Below, in pieces: positions 10,141 to 20,954 of a stretch of 64,000 bases of DNA; the stretch's first letter is position 1, and every line of letters starts with the position of its first letter. A program made the translations under genes and the position numbers. The DNA comes from Gamarada debralockiae. Lineage: Eukaryota > Ascomycota > Leotiomycetes > Helotiales > Hyphodiscaceae. The stretch is from positions 38,197 to 102,196 of the forward strand of contig NXFV01000926.1 in the NCBI GenBank assembly GCA_002803225.1, written 5' to 3'. Under the pieces are notes generated by a model. It was not told the DNA's origin and did not search any database. It worked only from the letters and a program-made list of their open reading frames with translations.

Positions 10141-10720
10141 ACGATACCCCTCTTAGAACGCAATAATGCTGGCGAAATTAGCTTGACCAGGGACTTCTTT
10201 AACGATGACATCACCAATATGCTATATTCTCGCACACATGGGGAGCAGATACCGAAGGGGTCAGCTTCAAAGGTCTGTTAGATGGTACTAGGAAGAGCCA
10301 GCTTGGCTATAACAAGATCCGATTCTGCGTAGAACTGGCCAAGTATACTCGTAATGGCTTTCAATACTTTTGGGTTGACACTTGTTGCATCGACAATTTA
10401 GATAATACTGAACTCCCGGAGGCTATCAATTCCATGTTTTGTGGTACCATCATTCGATTAAATGCTACGTCTTCCTTAGAGATGTCTCAACATCCTCCTT
10501 ATAGCTTGGCAATAAGTCTGGCCAGCAGCCTTGGAAACAGGCCTTTCGGGAGAGCAAGTGGTTTAGTCGGGGATGGACCCTTCAGGAACTCATTGCTCCA
10601 ACTTTGCTAGAATTTCTCCAAGGAGGGCAAGAAATTAGGCGATAAGAAATCTCTGGAGAGAGTTATCCACAAGATAACGGGGATTCCAATTCCACGCTCA
10701 TGCACTAGGTTGACTCCGAG
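10141..10720 (+). pseudogene. HET-domain (heterokaryon incompatibility) relic
   Basis: Several HET hallmarks appear in order but in different frames: Leu-Leu-Glu-Arg at the start, Asp-Asp-Ile-Thr, a displaced Tyr-Ala-Ile-Leu at about 10222, Tyr-Phe-Trp-Val-Asp-Thr-Cys-Cys-Ile-Asp at 10365-10394, a Trp-Tyr-His-His plus Cys-Tyr-Val-Phe-Leu block near 10445-10480, and Gly-Trp-Thr-Leu-Gln-Glu-Leu-Ile-Ala-Pro at 10570-10599. At least three frameshifts and a stop after Ser-Ser-Leu break the protein. HET proteins trigger cell death on fusion of incompatible strains and often carry NACHT and repeat domains. The relic points toward the NACHT-ankyrin gene on the other strand. The rest of the original gene beyond 10720 is not recognisable. 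Confidence 0.75.
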
Positions 10721-11290
10721 CATCCGATCCAGCTAGCCTGAGGCAAGGGATTATGCCAGAGCTCAGTTCGCCTCCTTAGGCATAGCAACGATCTGATGAA
10801 ACAGGATGGTGTCCTAGAAGAAGAATTAAAAAATTTGATGCCCAAGCCTACGCGCTTGACGCATTTGCAAGTCAAAGCCTCTGGGCGGTATGGTTGCCTA
10901 TGGTTGAAGCAACCGCGAACTGTTGGATTTTCCAAGACAGAACATAAATATTGATCAGCTAGCGTACGACAAGGGGAGCGGCTTGGCATGACATAACCTC
11001 TCAGATACCCTGAAATGAGAGTAGGTTCGAGTTGTTCAGATACAGAACGTCTAGTAAATCAAGATTAACTAAAAGAGAGGTCTGAGGTACCGGATATATC
11101 AACAATGATGTGGTTCTCGCTGATGCTTAGAACCAGATATAGGGACAAACGGTGATACAGCCCAAGCAACCACATAATGGCCTAGACAAGTTGGTAATGC
11201 TGTTGCATTATTTAGCTCAATAGTCTGACCATCTCTATAAGCATAATCCGGTTCGACCCTTTCGCTTGACCTCCTGGAGGTATCCCCAAC
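10721..11290. other. Region between convergent HET relic and NLR gene
   Basis: It may include unrecognised remains of the C-terminal part of the HET gene, since its plus strand still shows lysine- and leucine-rich pieces around 10800-10860. No domain is identifiable, and it also holds the 3' end of the NLR gene. Confidence 0.35.
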
Positions 11291-14200
11291 CTAACTATCT
11301 GCAATTATAGAATCCCTATGTTCCTTCGCCCTAAACACCGTTTCAATCTGATACCGATTAGTTCGCTCCCTGGAGTAATTCATCGGCGTCATCTTATATA
11401 CGTCGACCGCATTCGCATCCGCCCCTTCATCCAACAGCATGCCAATAACATCGGTTGTCGACCGCCAAGCAGCAATATGCAGCGCTGTCTGTTTCCACTT
11501 GTCCTCAACTCTTATATCGGCGCCCGCCTTCAGCAGCAAACGAACTACTTTCACTTCGGAGCCTTCAGCCGCAACATGCAGCGCCGTATTTCCTCCATAA
11601 TTCTGAAGATTCACATCTGCTCCTGCATCAATGAGCACTCGCACCGTTTTCACCGCCGATGTCTCCGGATTACCCCAAGAAACCGGAGATGCAGCAGCGA
11701 ATAAAGGATACTGGTGCAGAGTCGGAGTTCTCTCATTTGGGTCTTCACCTAGTTCTAGAAGTCGACGAACGCAAGAAAAGAGCTTATGCCGACTACAGTA
11801 ATATAAGGCGCTCTCGCCCTTCTCGTATTCGCGGCTGCTGGGGAAGTGAGAAACACCGAGCATGAGTGGAAGAGAGGAGAACAGAGCGCTGCGGTCCGAG
11901 AGTAGGCGACTCAAAACATTGCTCTGGTCTATCAACTCTTTTTCCGCTGCTTCAATGTGGGTAAAAAGGTAGGTGGCTACATAGGGGAGTAGAATCAAAG
12001 GCTCTTGTGAAGGTCTACTAACTCGGGAGTGTGCGCTCCGTGCAGCGCTGCTAACCTCGCTGGTTTGAAGGTAGTTCACGCACGTCAATGCTATGGAACT
12101 ATGAGCTTTCCCTGTAATGCTGCCTTCGAATTTTGGGTCCAGGAGTTGAAAGCCACTGCCCGTGAGGAAGAAATCACGGACCGATTCGTGAATGAATTGT
12201 AATGAAGGGTCGGCCTCAGTCGAGATCACAGGCTCCACAAGGCCTCGTGATAGAGTCGTAATCATCTGAAGCTGTTTTTCGGGAGCAAGAAATTCGTCTG
12301 AATCCTTCCAGGATTGAATAGAGTGATGCACGTGCTCTTCTGAGAAACCGAGAATACAATGGAGCTCGGATAGCTTTACAAGTTCCTTGGCGAACAAAAT
12401 CCATTGCACAAGACAAATTGCTTTCTGTGAGTCGCGTTTTTCTGTAGCTACTTCTTGAAATATATCGCAGAATAGCCGGTCCAATTCTGGTGGGATCTCC
12501 TCGAGCTTCTTCTCCATCCATTTAAGTGAATTCCCGTAACTTAACCTCTTGAGCATGGAGACCACTAGTACGACCCAAAGGAAAACGCCTTGGGACTTTG
12601 TGAAGATCTTGTCTTGTAATTTTGATACCGTATCGACGTATTCTGCCTCAGTTCGGATATACTCCAGAATATCTTGCTCATTATGATGTTCAATGACAAC
12701 TTCAGGACAAGCCTTGATCGATATATTCGGATAATGCCGACTGGAGAGACAAATGCTGAGATGAGCTCCCTCAGACCATGCTTTGGTTGTTAAGTCTCTG
12801 AAAAAGTCCACCAGATAGCGCACTTCTCTCTCATCACATTCATCCAGCGCATCGATGAATATGAATACGGGATCCGGAGTCGTACATGCATAGTACAAGA
12901 ACTTCTGCAGATCAGCTTGATGCCATTGAACCTGACGCTGGGTTTCTCTCTTCTGCAAGTAGTTCGGTAAAATATAGGATAAAGCTTCTTGATTCTGTTG
13001 CAGGATTTGGTGTAAAATCGAGCGAAATAATCCCAGAGAAGTTTTTTCAAGCTGCTCGGCACTTCTGGCGTTGAAAAAAAAACCAGCAGTAGTAGTTTGA
13101 GTTCCAGCATAAGTTTCTTCAGCTCTTTGCAGAGCTTCTTTCAGCAGTGTTGATTTGCCGGCCCCTGGCTTTCCTTTAATCCATAAGAGACCGTGATGTT
13201 CTGAAACCTTGTACCGATTGATCCAGTTGTAGTATTCAGGAGTGGAAAAAAACCAGTTGCATGTATTGCTTAGAGCGTCCCGAATGTTCTTCTGGCGCAG
13301 ATACATTGCTGGAAAATGTAACGAGCGGAGAAGATCTGTGTTTAATTAGCAAAGCCCGACAAATGGGAATTTTGGTCTCCCTTAGGTGTAACTTAACTTT
13401 GCACTCTTCAGTGAGCACAGCAGCTTTTGAGGATTGAGAGTCGAGCACTGAGGTAGTTAATACACAGCTTTGAGCGGATAATATCGGCGTGCACTAACAA
13501 TTATTTTTAATGCTTCGCAACATGAGGGCTATCTCTGCGGATATCTTTTTGTATCCCAAATCCGTAGCATTTGAAAACCTACATATATCCATGTGGTTCG
13601 CGGATATTGTCTCGGCGTGTTCACGAGGATCGTCTAAAGACGAGGAATAATCAGGGACAACCTAAAAGTCGCAAATAAGCTGTGAAAAGTCCAAGTTTGG
13701 ACGTATACTGGTATTTCCAAATATTAGATTACCATATAAGACGCTACGACCCACCTTTCTATTCAATGGACCGGCGTTGACCCCCGATATTCCGAACGCC
13801 TCCTGAAAGGTCTTAACCTGAAAGCCAAACGTTCTCCACTGTGTGATAAAGGACTCGCGACTTAACTCTAGCTCTGGGCTATCGAGGCCCAGAGCTCGGA
13901 GCAGCACCGCGTTTGAATCCATCATAAGTATTGTACTAGCAGCACTCCGCGCTATTTCTCCTAGATTAGCAAGATCTGGGCTCCCGCGGTGAGGCGTCCC
14001 AAGAAAAATGACCCCAATGGTCGACTTGATGATGTCTTGAACTTCAGGCTCAGTTGATACTTCTGAGCGACGCAGTACCTAATCGCTTGATTAGCATATA
14101 TGTTAGGGCGACAATGAGGCAAGTAAAACTTGCTTCTTTGACAATGAGCCCCCCAAGTGAATGAGCTACAAATATAATAGGTCGCCTCAGCGCTCTATCC

Positions 14201-14686
14201 CTACGCAAAGAATATAATAGATCTTTAGCATGAGCAAAAACATTACTCTTATTTGATTGAGCGTAGCCTTTCGTGATGTGCGAATCGTAGGCCCACGTCA
14301 TGATCCGAGAATGAGGACAGTCACGTGACAGAAAATCACGGGGCCAGTGAGAGCCTTGTTTTAGAGCATTGCCGTTGATTTCTCTTTCGGGGTTGAGGTT
14401 GGTATGTCTGATTGTGAGCTTCTTTAAAGCCCTAGAGAGGATCTTTGATGATGATGAGCCGGGTCTAGAACCTCGGCAAAGATCTGTTGCTGACGAGGAG
14501 GCGAACGTCTTGTGCGGATGCCCCCCTAGGCCGTGAAGTATAATGATGCTTGAGCGAGTTAGAGTTTTGCTTGATATGATAGTGGCTTTGATTCAGGACT
14601 TACTCCGATGTAGGCTGGCTTGGGTCATGCAAAATGGTGAATCCCTCATCCGAGATTTCCGGAGGCTTAGCGGCGTGGGCGGCCAT
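11291..14686 (-). CDS. Alpha/beta-hydrolase-NACHT-ankyrin NLR-like protein, splice-damaged
   Basis: Six exons read leftwards from an ATG at 14686: 14604-14686, 14130-14548, 13755-14078, 13499-13661, 13397-13447 and 11291-13335, about 1,027 residues in all. The N-terminal third is a SERAC1/DUF676-like hydrolase with His-Gly-Leu-Gly-Gly-His, the nucleophile motif Ala-His-Ser-Leu-Gly-Gly and Gly-Thr-Pro-His-Arg-Gly. The last exon holds NACHT Walker A (Gly-Lys-Pro-Gly-Ala-Gly-Lys-Ser), Walker B (Phe-Ile-Asp-Ala-Leu-Asp-Glu-Cys) and C-terminal ankyrin repeats (Gly-Ala-Asp-Val-Asn, Thr-Ala-Leu-His). This is a fungal NOD-like receptor layout, implicated in nonself recognition and programmed cell death. 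Two joins are faulty. The donor of the last intron reads TTAAGT where GTAAGT is needed, and intron 2 (14079-14129) is one base out of phase. It may therefore be recently disabled, although the 671-residue last exon is fully open. Confidence 0.8.
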
Positions 14687-15187
14687 GGTCCGCAGCTCGT
14701 TGGTGCCAACGCTCCAGAAGTGGACGATAGAATATGCTCAAGTAGAGTATTTGAGTTTATATGTTTGTGATATAGAACGAGGGCTCTGTCACTCTCCGAA
14801 GCGATGATGATGCGAAAATTCGCCATGTGAGGATGAGGCTGCATTGCGGTAGCACAGAACATAGAATGATTGGCTTGAATTTTTGCATTACGAAATGAAA
14901 GTAGCCACAAATAAACTTAATAAATCCCACCCCGTACCTCTCAACTGAAGACGTTTTTACTGTAACCCCCATATTCTTGTCTCTTTTCTCAATACTGCGG
15001 CGATTGCTAGATCCTGTAATTATAGTAAAATCAACCCGAAATCAATTGATTTATTTCGTAATTTATTTGCTTAATATCGTCCTGCTCCCGCCGCTCCTCA
15101 AGGGTAAGTCGTCCCCGGGCAAAGCCTCGCCGGCTGACTATCGTCAGTTCGGGCACTGCGCACTCTCGACGAGGAGTCGCGACCCTG
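14687..15187. other. Upstream region of the NLR gene
   Basis: This should contain the NLR promoter. Minus-strand frames at 14757-14972 and plus-strand frames at 14977-15291 carry nothing recognisable. Confidence 0.4.
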
Positions 15188-16085
15188 AACCACGTCAAAT
15201 GCTACTGTCAGCAATCTGCTGGGCCATCTGTTTATGGTCAACCTGGTACGCCATGTCAGCGCCGACGATGTCGTCATACCAGAATACATAGCCTTTCTCT
15301 GAAATGACATCCAATCATCACCAACAGTGAAACGAATCGCGGGGCTTTGGTTGGGAGAAACATTGAAACGGGATCTTTCCCCATATTTGGGAATGGAGAA
15401 GGGGCGGTATTCGGCTGTGATCTGCAGAGAAAGGGGCTCGGCTTCTAGAACGGATACTTCCTATTTCCTCGTGCTTTGTGAATTATGCGATCATTTATGA
15501 GAATGTTTGACACTGAGCTTGGAAGGAATTTGGAGGGAAGTGTTCACATGTGAGTGATCACCTCGGTTGGCTTTGACGGAGGAATAATGGTGTTGACCTC
15601 TGAGTGTATCAGATATGCTACATATTTCCCTCTAGGATAGCTGGGATGCGTGAATATCGACATAGTCCCAGAGTATACCCCAAGAACCATAAGGGCCATG
15701 ATCAACAAGGTCCCCATGGAGGCTTGCCTCGAACCACCCTCCGTCCATCCCGATGCAGTTGTCACCTATCATATCTTGGGCGCGGAAAGGTTCGAAGCTG
15801 CTTTCAGTTGCGGGCGATCCCCATGCCCAAACATCAGTGACAACAGCATCCGGATCTGCGCCAATCCTTTGAATCAGCATCGGTTTTCCAACGAGTAGTG
15901 AGACGACTGTGTAGAAAGAAAGTTGTAGCTCAAACTCATCACCAGTCCAATATATCTTCCGAACAATTCCCGTTTGCTTTGGGTAGTGGCCCGTGGCGTA
16001 ACGTAATCTATTTTCACGGAGGTCCTATTCGGGATGCTTGGGAGCCTCTTTGGGCTCCTAGGAATAATCGTCAAAACTTGACAAA
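15188..16085 (-). pseudogene. Relic of an unrecognised gene
   Basis: The minus strand shows protein-like fragments in alternating frames. Near 16000 there is Met-Ser-Leu-Ser-Tyr-Asn-Phe. At 15632-15880 there is an 82-residue frame with Trp-Ala-Trp-Gly-Ser and Gly-Met-Asp-Gly-Gly, overlapped at 15544-15765 by another frame with Pro-Arg-Gly-Lys-Tyr-Val-Ala-Tyr. Around 15370-15430 the strand reads Ile-Thr-Ala-Glu-Tyr-Arg-Pro-Phe, then Gly-Tyr-Val-Phe-Trp-Tyr-Asp-Asp-Ile at about 15280. Fragment quality suggests a once-real gene with several frameshifts, but I cannot assign a family. Confidence 0.35.
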
Positions 16086-16142
16086 AATAACATGATGTAC
16101 GCCCTAAGCTAACATCTAGCCTTATTGGTTAAGTGGGTACTG

Positions 16143-16217
16143 CTCAGGTTGCTCGGTCAGCTCACCCGAGCTGGCTGAGCCGAGGGTGAGCCGAGGGTGA
16201 TTAGCGCCTGAGTGGAA
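16143..16217. repeat. Second CTGAGC / GAGGGTGAGC repeat patch
   Basis: The words GCTCAGG, GGCTGAGCCGAGGGTGAGCC, GAGGGTGA and GCCTGAGTGG are clustered here and match the vocabulary of the tract at 7475-7615. The two patches are probably parts of the same dispersed repeat family. Confidence 0.5.
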
Positions 16218-16323
16218 GCGGCCATGCTTACCAACCGAATGTGGAACGAAGATTGAGGGATTAGAGTTGAACTACCAGACGACAAAAGATTGAAACCCCA
16301 ACACAACACACAAGAAACCAACA

Positions 16324-16425
16324 ATGGCTTTCGCACCAGCACCAGCCCCGAAGTCCCTCCTCGGATACCACCGCCTCCTCCCCAACAGCCGGCATCCGCG
16401 TCTCGCCGCTCTGCCTCGTCGCCAT
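16324..16425 (+). pseudogene. Aldo-keto reductase N-terminal fragment
   Basis: From an ATG at 16324 the frame reads Met-Ala-Phe-Ala-Pro-Ala-Pro-Ala-Pro-Lys and Leu-Gly-Tyr-His-Arg-Leu-Leu. After a one-base shift near 16386 it reads Thr-Ala-Gly-Ile-Arg-Val-Ser-Pro-Leu-Cys-Leu. That is how fungal aryl-alcohol dehydrogenase or norsolorinic-acid reductase-like aldo-keto reductases begin. The similarity ends at about 16425 and AT-rich, non-coding DNA follows, so about 90 percent of the gene is missing. It is a truncated relic. Confidence 0.6.
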
Positions 16426-17417
16426 AAAGACCCCAACCCTGAAAAACAAGGCCACAATAATTTTCCCCGCCACAATATAGACTATAAAAGGCTAGGGAAA
16501 GACTAAGGGTTTATATAATAGCTAGTGTTTTATAAATTAAAGGGGAGTTAGGGGTTAGTTAGGAGGTGGCTAGTAATTTGCCAGGGAGTTATAAGCCAAG
16601 GCCGTAACAAAGAGCACAAAATAATACGCCGAATAAGGTCATTCAAAAATATCCAGAGATATATAGTCATATAGTGTATAGATAGATTAAAGCGGATAAG
16701 GAAGATAAAAGAAGAGTAGTTAATATATAAGAGAAGCGTCTTGTAGAGCCTTACTATAAGCGGTATAAGTAACTTATAGCCAAATTTCCTATGTTATATC
16801 GTTAGGCAAGAGGTAAGGGAAGGATTATTGTGCGACATATAAAGAGTTAGGGCTTAAATAATAGGGTCTTATTATATCTTCAATATCCACGAAAATTCGC
16901 TGGTGATTTACGCATTGACCGCCCTCGCCCAATATGGGCGCTAGCCGAACGATTACCCGGGTTAAGCTTCTAGAGAGAATATTGTGGCGCCCGACGCTTT
17001 CTCGGAAACCACACTTTAGGGCCGCCACGGGATGATATGAAACCTCCCCGCATTGCAGCACATTGCAGCACATTACTGGGGAAAGCTTCCGCGAACAAGA
17101 TTTCGGCAGCATTTCCGTTCCTGTTCTTCTGTCATATCACATCACCCTTTGGAGGGCGAAGACTTAACGCCTCTTCCCCGCACGAACTTATTAGTACTGC
17201 GTATAAGGGCGAAGCCTCAGGACGCCACTAGATCAGACAGAGCAACGAGGTTTAAGGGCCTGACGGAACAGCATCTTTAGCGATGTTTATAGGGCCTATG
17301 CGCCATATTTGCGCCCTGAGAGGCCTGTAAGGCCGCTCTCTGGTTGCCGTGCAACGCCCCTGCTAACTAAGCGAGAAGCGGTGTCAAACCCTAGCAGTCG
17401 CTTAATCACGGGGCCAC
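16426..17417. other. Gene-poor DNA, mixed AT-rich and repeat-like
   Basis: The first 400 bases are AT-rich and full of TATAA words. At 16880-17400 the composition becomes GC-richer, with repeat-like sequence such as a GCAGCACATT direct duplication near 17055-17075, but no recognisable protein motif. It may be transposon remains. Confidence 0.4.
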
Positions 17418-18650
17418 CTGATCTATTAATTTTTATGGCTTCGCCTAATTAGTGGGATTTAGCAATATAGTCGTTTTCATTAATACAGTCGATTTTTTGA
17501 CCATAGTGTCGAATAATTAATTAAATATCAATAATACAACTTAAAAGCTCTTAGAATTAATAGTTTATCTAATCAAGTCTGTAAAATAATATTTTATAGC
17601 TAAGTATAAAAAGTCCTAAAGTTGTGACTTAACCTATAAATTAATAGCAATTTTCTACATGTGATTTATATTCAAAATTGTTCAAAATACAAATAAAAAA
17701 AATATAATATAACCTTATATTATAATTTACATAATAAAATACACTATTTTAAAAGCTTCTTAATTAAAATTAACTTTAACTTACTAGATTTTTGAAGTTA
17801 TAATTCAGTAAATTCGGCTTGAAATGTAGTCATATGCTATTATGACTATAAAGATAAAAAGTTTATTTATTATATATTAAATTACAACAATACTTTATTA
17901 TAATAAACTATAGTAAATTATATAATAAAGTATAAAGATTTAAACACAGCTTTTGAGATATAATTTAATATATTACTTACAAAGTTATTTAAGATTTTAT
18001 ATAAAGTAATTAATTTCAAAGGGTTAATAATTGTGTTCGGCGTTGGAGGCGTGCGATGTCACGAATCCAAATTCAGGGCTTGGAAGGCAAGATAGAATAG
18101 GTTCAATTACGACTATTCAAAGCTAAGGAAAAGAGGAAAGAAAGGTTTGAGCTTCCTGAACTCGTATAAACATGTGATCAATACGCCAGCGACCACAGCG
18201 TTGCCCAGCAACCAACTCCCTAGCTTTCCTGGCTGTACGGGCCATCCGTACGAGCCGTGATATGCGGCATGCGTCAGCATTGGGTTATCGCCTATGTAGT
18301 AGAATAGCGAATAAGGCTATCACCTTATTCTTGTGCCTTTTTGGCCAGTTGGCAGAGTGGTTCAAAGCTATTCTCACCGCTCCTATGCAGCTTGGTCAGC
18401 TGCCGTCACAGTAATCAGGTTTAATCTAAAATATTAAGACCTTCCATTTATACTATAGACTTAATAATTTTACAAATTATATCTTAATCGCTTTTATTTT
18501 ATATAGTATTTATACTATTAAAAACATAGTTACAATATTAAGGTAATCTATAATAGAGTTGTTACGCCTGAAAAATCGAAATATATTGAAGAAACGGCTG
18601 TATTGCTAAAGCCCATTAATTAGGCGAAGCTGTAAAAATTAGTGGGTCAG
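17418..18650. mobile_element. AT-rich element with long terminal inverted repeats, RIP-like
   Basis: The left end, from CTGATCTATTAATTTTTATG at 17418, and the right end (18565-18650), read on the other strand as CTGACCCACTAATTTTTACA, match over about 80 bases. Many of the differences are C-to-T or G-to-A, the pattern expected from repeat-induced point mutation. The interior is very AT-rich except for a block of normal composition at about 18040-18420 that has no recognised gene. No transposase is visible, so this is either a non-autonomous DNA element or one mutated beyond recognition. No clear target duplication is seen. Confidence 0.65.
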
Positions 18651-18844
18651 TTCGTCCACGATTATAGCCCACATATCTCCGGCACTATGACGAGCTGCCT
18701 ACTCTCGTCTTCGACGCGTTCAACAAAAGCACAACTTTACCGATACTAAGTACAAGAAAAAGGCCAGGAGTTCATCGGACCCTTCGTCGGGAATGAGTTT
18801 AGCCATTGGAACGGTACTTTTTGTTCCCCGCCAATTAAATATCT

Positions 18845-19051
18845 TCAAATGTAACTCCACTGGATTTGCCTTTCTTCGTCAAACCGCAGAAGTTCAGAAC
18901 TGACTCGCCAGGCATGCATGTTCGGATAGAAGGCTATCCGTTCCATGCCCAGTGCCCCTAGAAAATTGTTTCTATCATAAGGATATCCGCGAAATGCGGC
19001 GGAGGTTGCATACAAAAAGCCACATGTACAAATAAACAGCACTTGTTTCAA
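18845..19051 (-). CDS. Hypothetical small protein with signal-peptide-like start
   Basis: A 68-codon frame from an ATG at 19051 begins Met-Lys-Gln-Val-Leu-Phe-Ile-Cys and has a hydrophobic N-terminus ending Ala-Thr-Ser-Ala-Ala, followed by Arg-Gly-Tyr-Pro-Tyr-Asp and a Trp/Arg-containing body. It could be a small secreted protein or the first exon or relic of a larger one. No family is recognised and it sits next to AT-rich repeat DNA, so chance cannot be excluded. Confidence 0.35.
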   Translation of the reverse strand: MKQVLFICTCGFLYATSAAFRGYPYDRNNFLGALGMERIAFYPNMHAWRVSSELLRFDEERQIQWSYI

Positions 19052-19465
19052 AGCCTGTCTTCTTTCTCTCTACAACTCAGTCATGGTTCCTTCCTCATGA
19101 TAAGCTATGCGACAGCTTTTGTATCGCAATATCAGTTCGGGATTCACCTAGGGTATGGCAATCTCCGTAAAGGTGTTGGAACAAGCAGCCACGAAAGCCA
19201 CAAATGATACTTGTATGGACGCCGCGAGAAAACAGAGTTTCCCCCGCCTATGATATGGCTTTTCGATGAGCCCACCCCTGGCACTGAGTTTTTCATTCCT
19301 CGCATTTGGATTATGTGCGTCTCTAAGTTGAAAATGATCCAGAAGGGGCCTTGTGGGTATTTTCCGGTCGTGCTTTCATATATCTGAGTTCCATTTTCTG
19401 CTTATCACTTCCTTTTCTAAAGCGATCTTGAGTCTCATGTGGTGCAAACTGGTTCGAACTTGATC
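19052..19465. other. Intergenic, promoter side of the rhodopsin-domain gene
   Basis: No gene is recognised. It should include the promoter of the gene starting at 19466. Confidence 0.4.
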
Positions 19466-20954
19466 ATGGCTACCTCTACAAATACGGAGGACATTGCGTC
19501 CAGCGTGATTATCTGCAACGCGATCATGATTTCCCTCATGACATTCTGCATCGGAATAAGGTTCTACACTCGGTTCTTTGTCACTAATTCCCATGGTTGG
19601 GATGATCGTAAGTCATCTCGCGATTGGCAGATACTGAAGCTAGTTTTTAACATCCAATAGTCTTTATAGGAGTGGGCTATGTAAGCCCGCACCGATTATC
19701 ATCAGAAATAACACAAGTGCTTATTCTTTACGTAGCTCTTTGCGATGGTGTTGTGTGTTACGACTACTATCGGTAAGTACATTTTATTGATCTTAGTATA
19801 CCTATACTTCGCAGTCTAGTTACTGATCTTTCTAGAAACTCGATACGGCCTTGGACGCCATATTTCTACAGTTTCATCTGAGGATTTGGTCACCCTCCTG
19901 AAGGTAAGGCACGTTGAATATGCGTTGAATGACATTCATGAACTTTTAGCATTTATATCTGCCCTTTGAACCTCTGATAACTAACTCGTAACAGTACAAC
20001 TTCGCAGCAGAACTGGCCTACATATATTCCTTCGTGGCGTCCAAATTAGCCTTTGTATTCTTTTACTTGAAAATATTCCCCTCGAACAGCCTTCGATACA
20101 GCAGCTATGTCCTCGCATCAGTCTTGGTGGCCGAGCTGATTGAAGAGTCTGCTGTGGTCCTCTCTCAATGTGCACCTTTGCGAAAAGCTTGGAATCCGGA
20201 ATTGCCAGGCACATGCTTGAACCTACTTACCTTCTTTTATGTCTCGTTTGGTATCAAGCTTGCAACAGATATCGTCCTCTTCTGCCTACCGATCCCGATG
20301 TTAGGGAAGCTGAAGATCGGTCTCGGCAAAAAGATTGGTGTTATTTTTATGTTCTCCCTTGGTTTATTGTAAGTTATTCATGCTTCTTACTGCTACTTAT
20401 ATTAGTAATGTCTTTCCTATCTAGGGTTTGCATTATCAGTATTATCCGTGTGACGTTCTTACAGAACACGAGTACCGATATCACATGTAAGAAAACATTC
20501 TCATCTTCTGCTCCTGATCCTTGAGCTACTGCGAACGCCACAGCTTACCCCTCTGCTAGTTATTTTACCTCCCGAACTAAATTGGTCGACAATCGAAGTG
20601 TGTAGCCTCGTTATTTGCGCTTGCATTCCTACCTTCCGCGCCTTCTTCCACCTTTTCCCCTGCATCGGCCGCCTGCTTGATCTCTCGACTGAGCAAAGCG
20701 AATTCTCAACTGCACAGCATGGAAGGTCCTATCGACTAGAATCTCTCAGTGGAAGGACCAAAACCGACAATTTTACACACAGCAAAAATCTCTCTACAAG
20801 GGTTGGATCTGCCGGCAATGAGAGCCAGGTTGAAATTCTTCAAGAAGATGGGAAGGATGGAATCAAGGTCACAACGAACGTGCGGATCGACCATAACAAT
20901 AAGAATAAGGACAGAGACTCTGAGCCTACTTTCATCTTTGATAATAATGTCTGA
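19466..20954 (+). CDS. PTH11-like/rhodopsin-domain seven-TM protein
   Basis: Seven exons give about 362 residues: 19466-19607, 19670-19680, 19736-19772, 19836-19903, 19995-20368, 20425-20486 and 20560-20954. All introns are GT-AG and every join keeps the frame. The product has an extracellular N-terminus of about 15 residues, Gly-Trp-Asp-Asp after helix 1, Thr-Arg-Tyr-Gly-Leu-Gly-Arg-His, Tyr-Asn-Phe-Ala-Ala-Glu, Leu-Pro-Ile-Pro-Met and an Asn-Trp-Ser-Thr-Ile-Glu motif before the last helix. These are hallmarks of the fungal rhodopsin (SAT4/DUF3405-like, PTH11-related) integral membrane family at the plasma membrane. The C-terminal tail is hydrophilic and charged. There is no CFEM domain. Exon 2 is only 11 bases. 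Ligand and signalling partner are unknown. Confidence 0.8.

Noticed and set aside
14257..14770. Plus-strand frames over the hydrolase part of the NLR gene
   Set aside because: The minus strand carries the nucleophile motif and splice sites in order, so the plus-strand frames are shadows.
18350..18400. TGGCAGAGTGG, a perfect match to a tRNA A-box, followed by GGTTCAAAGC
   Set aside because: The B-box-like word overlaps the A-box instead of lying 30-60 bp downstream, and no cloverleaf can be formed.
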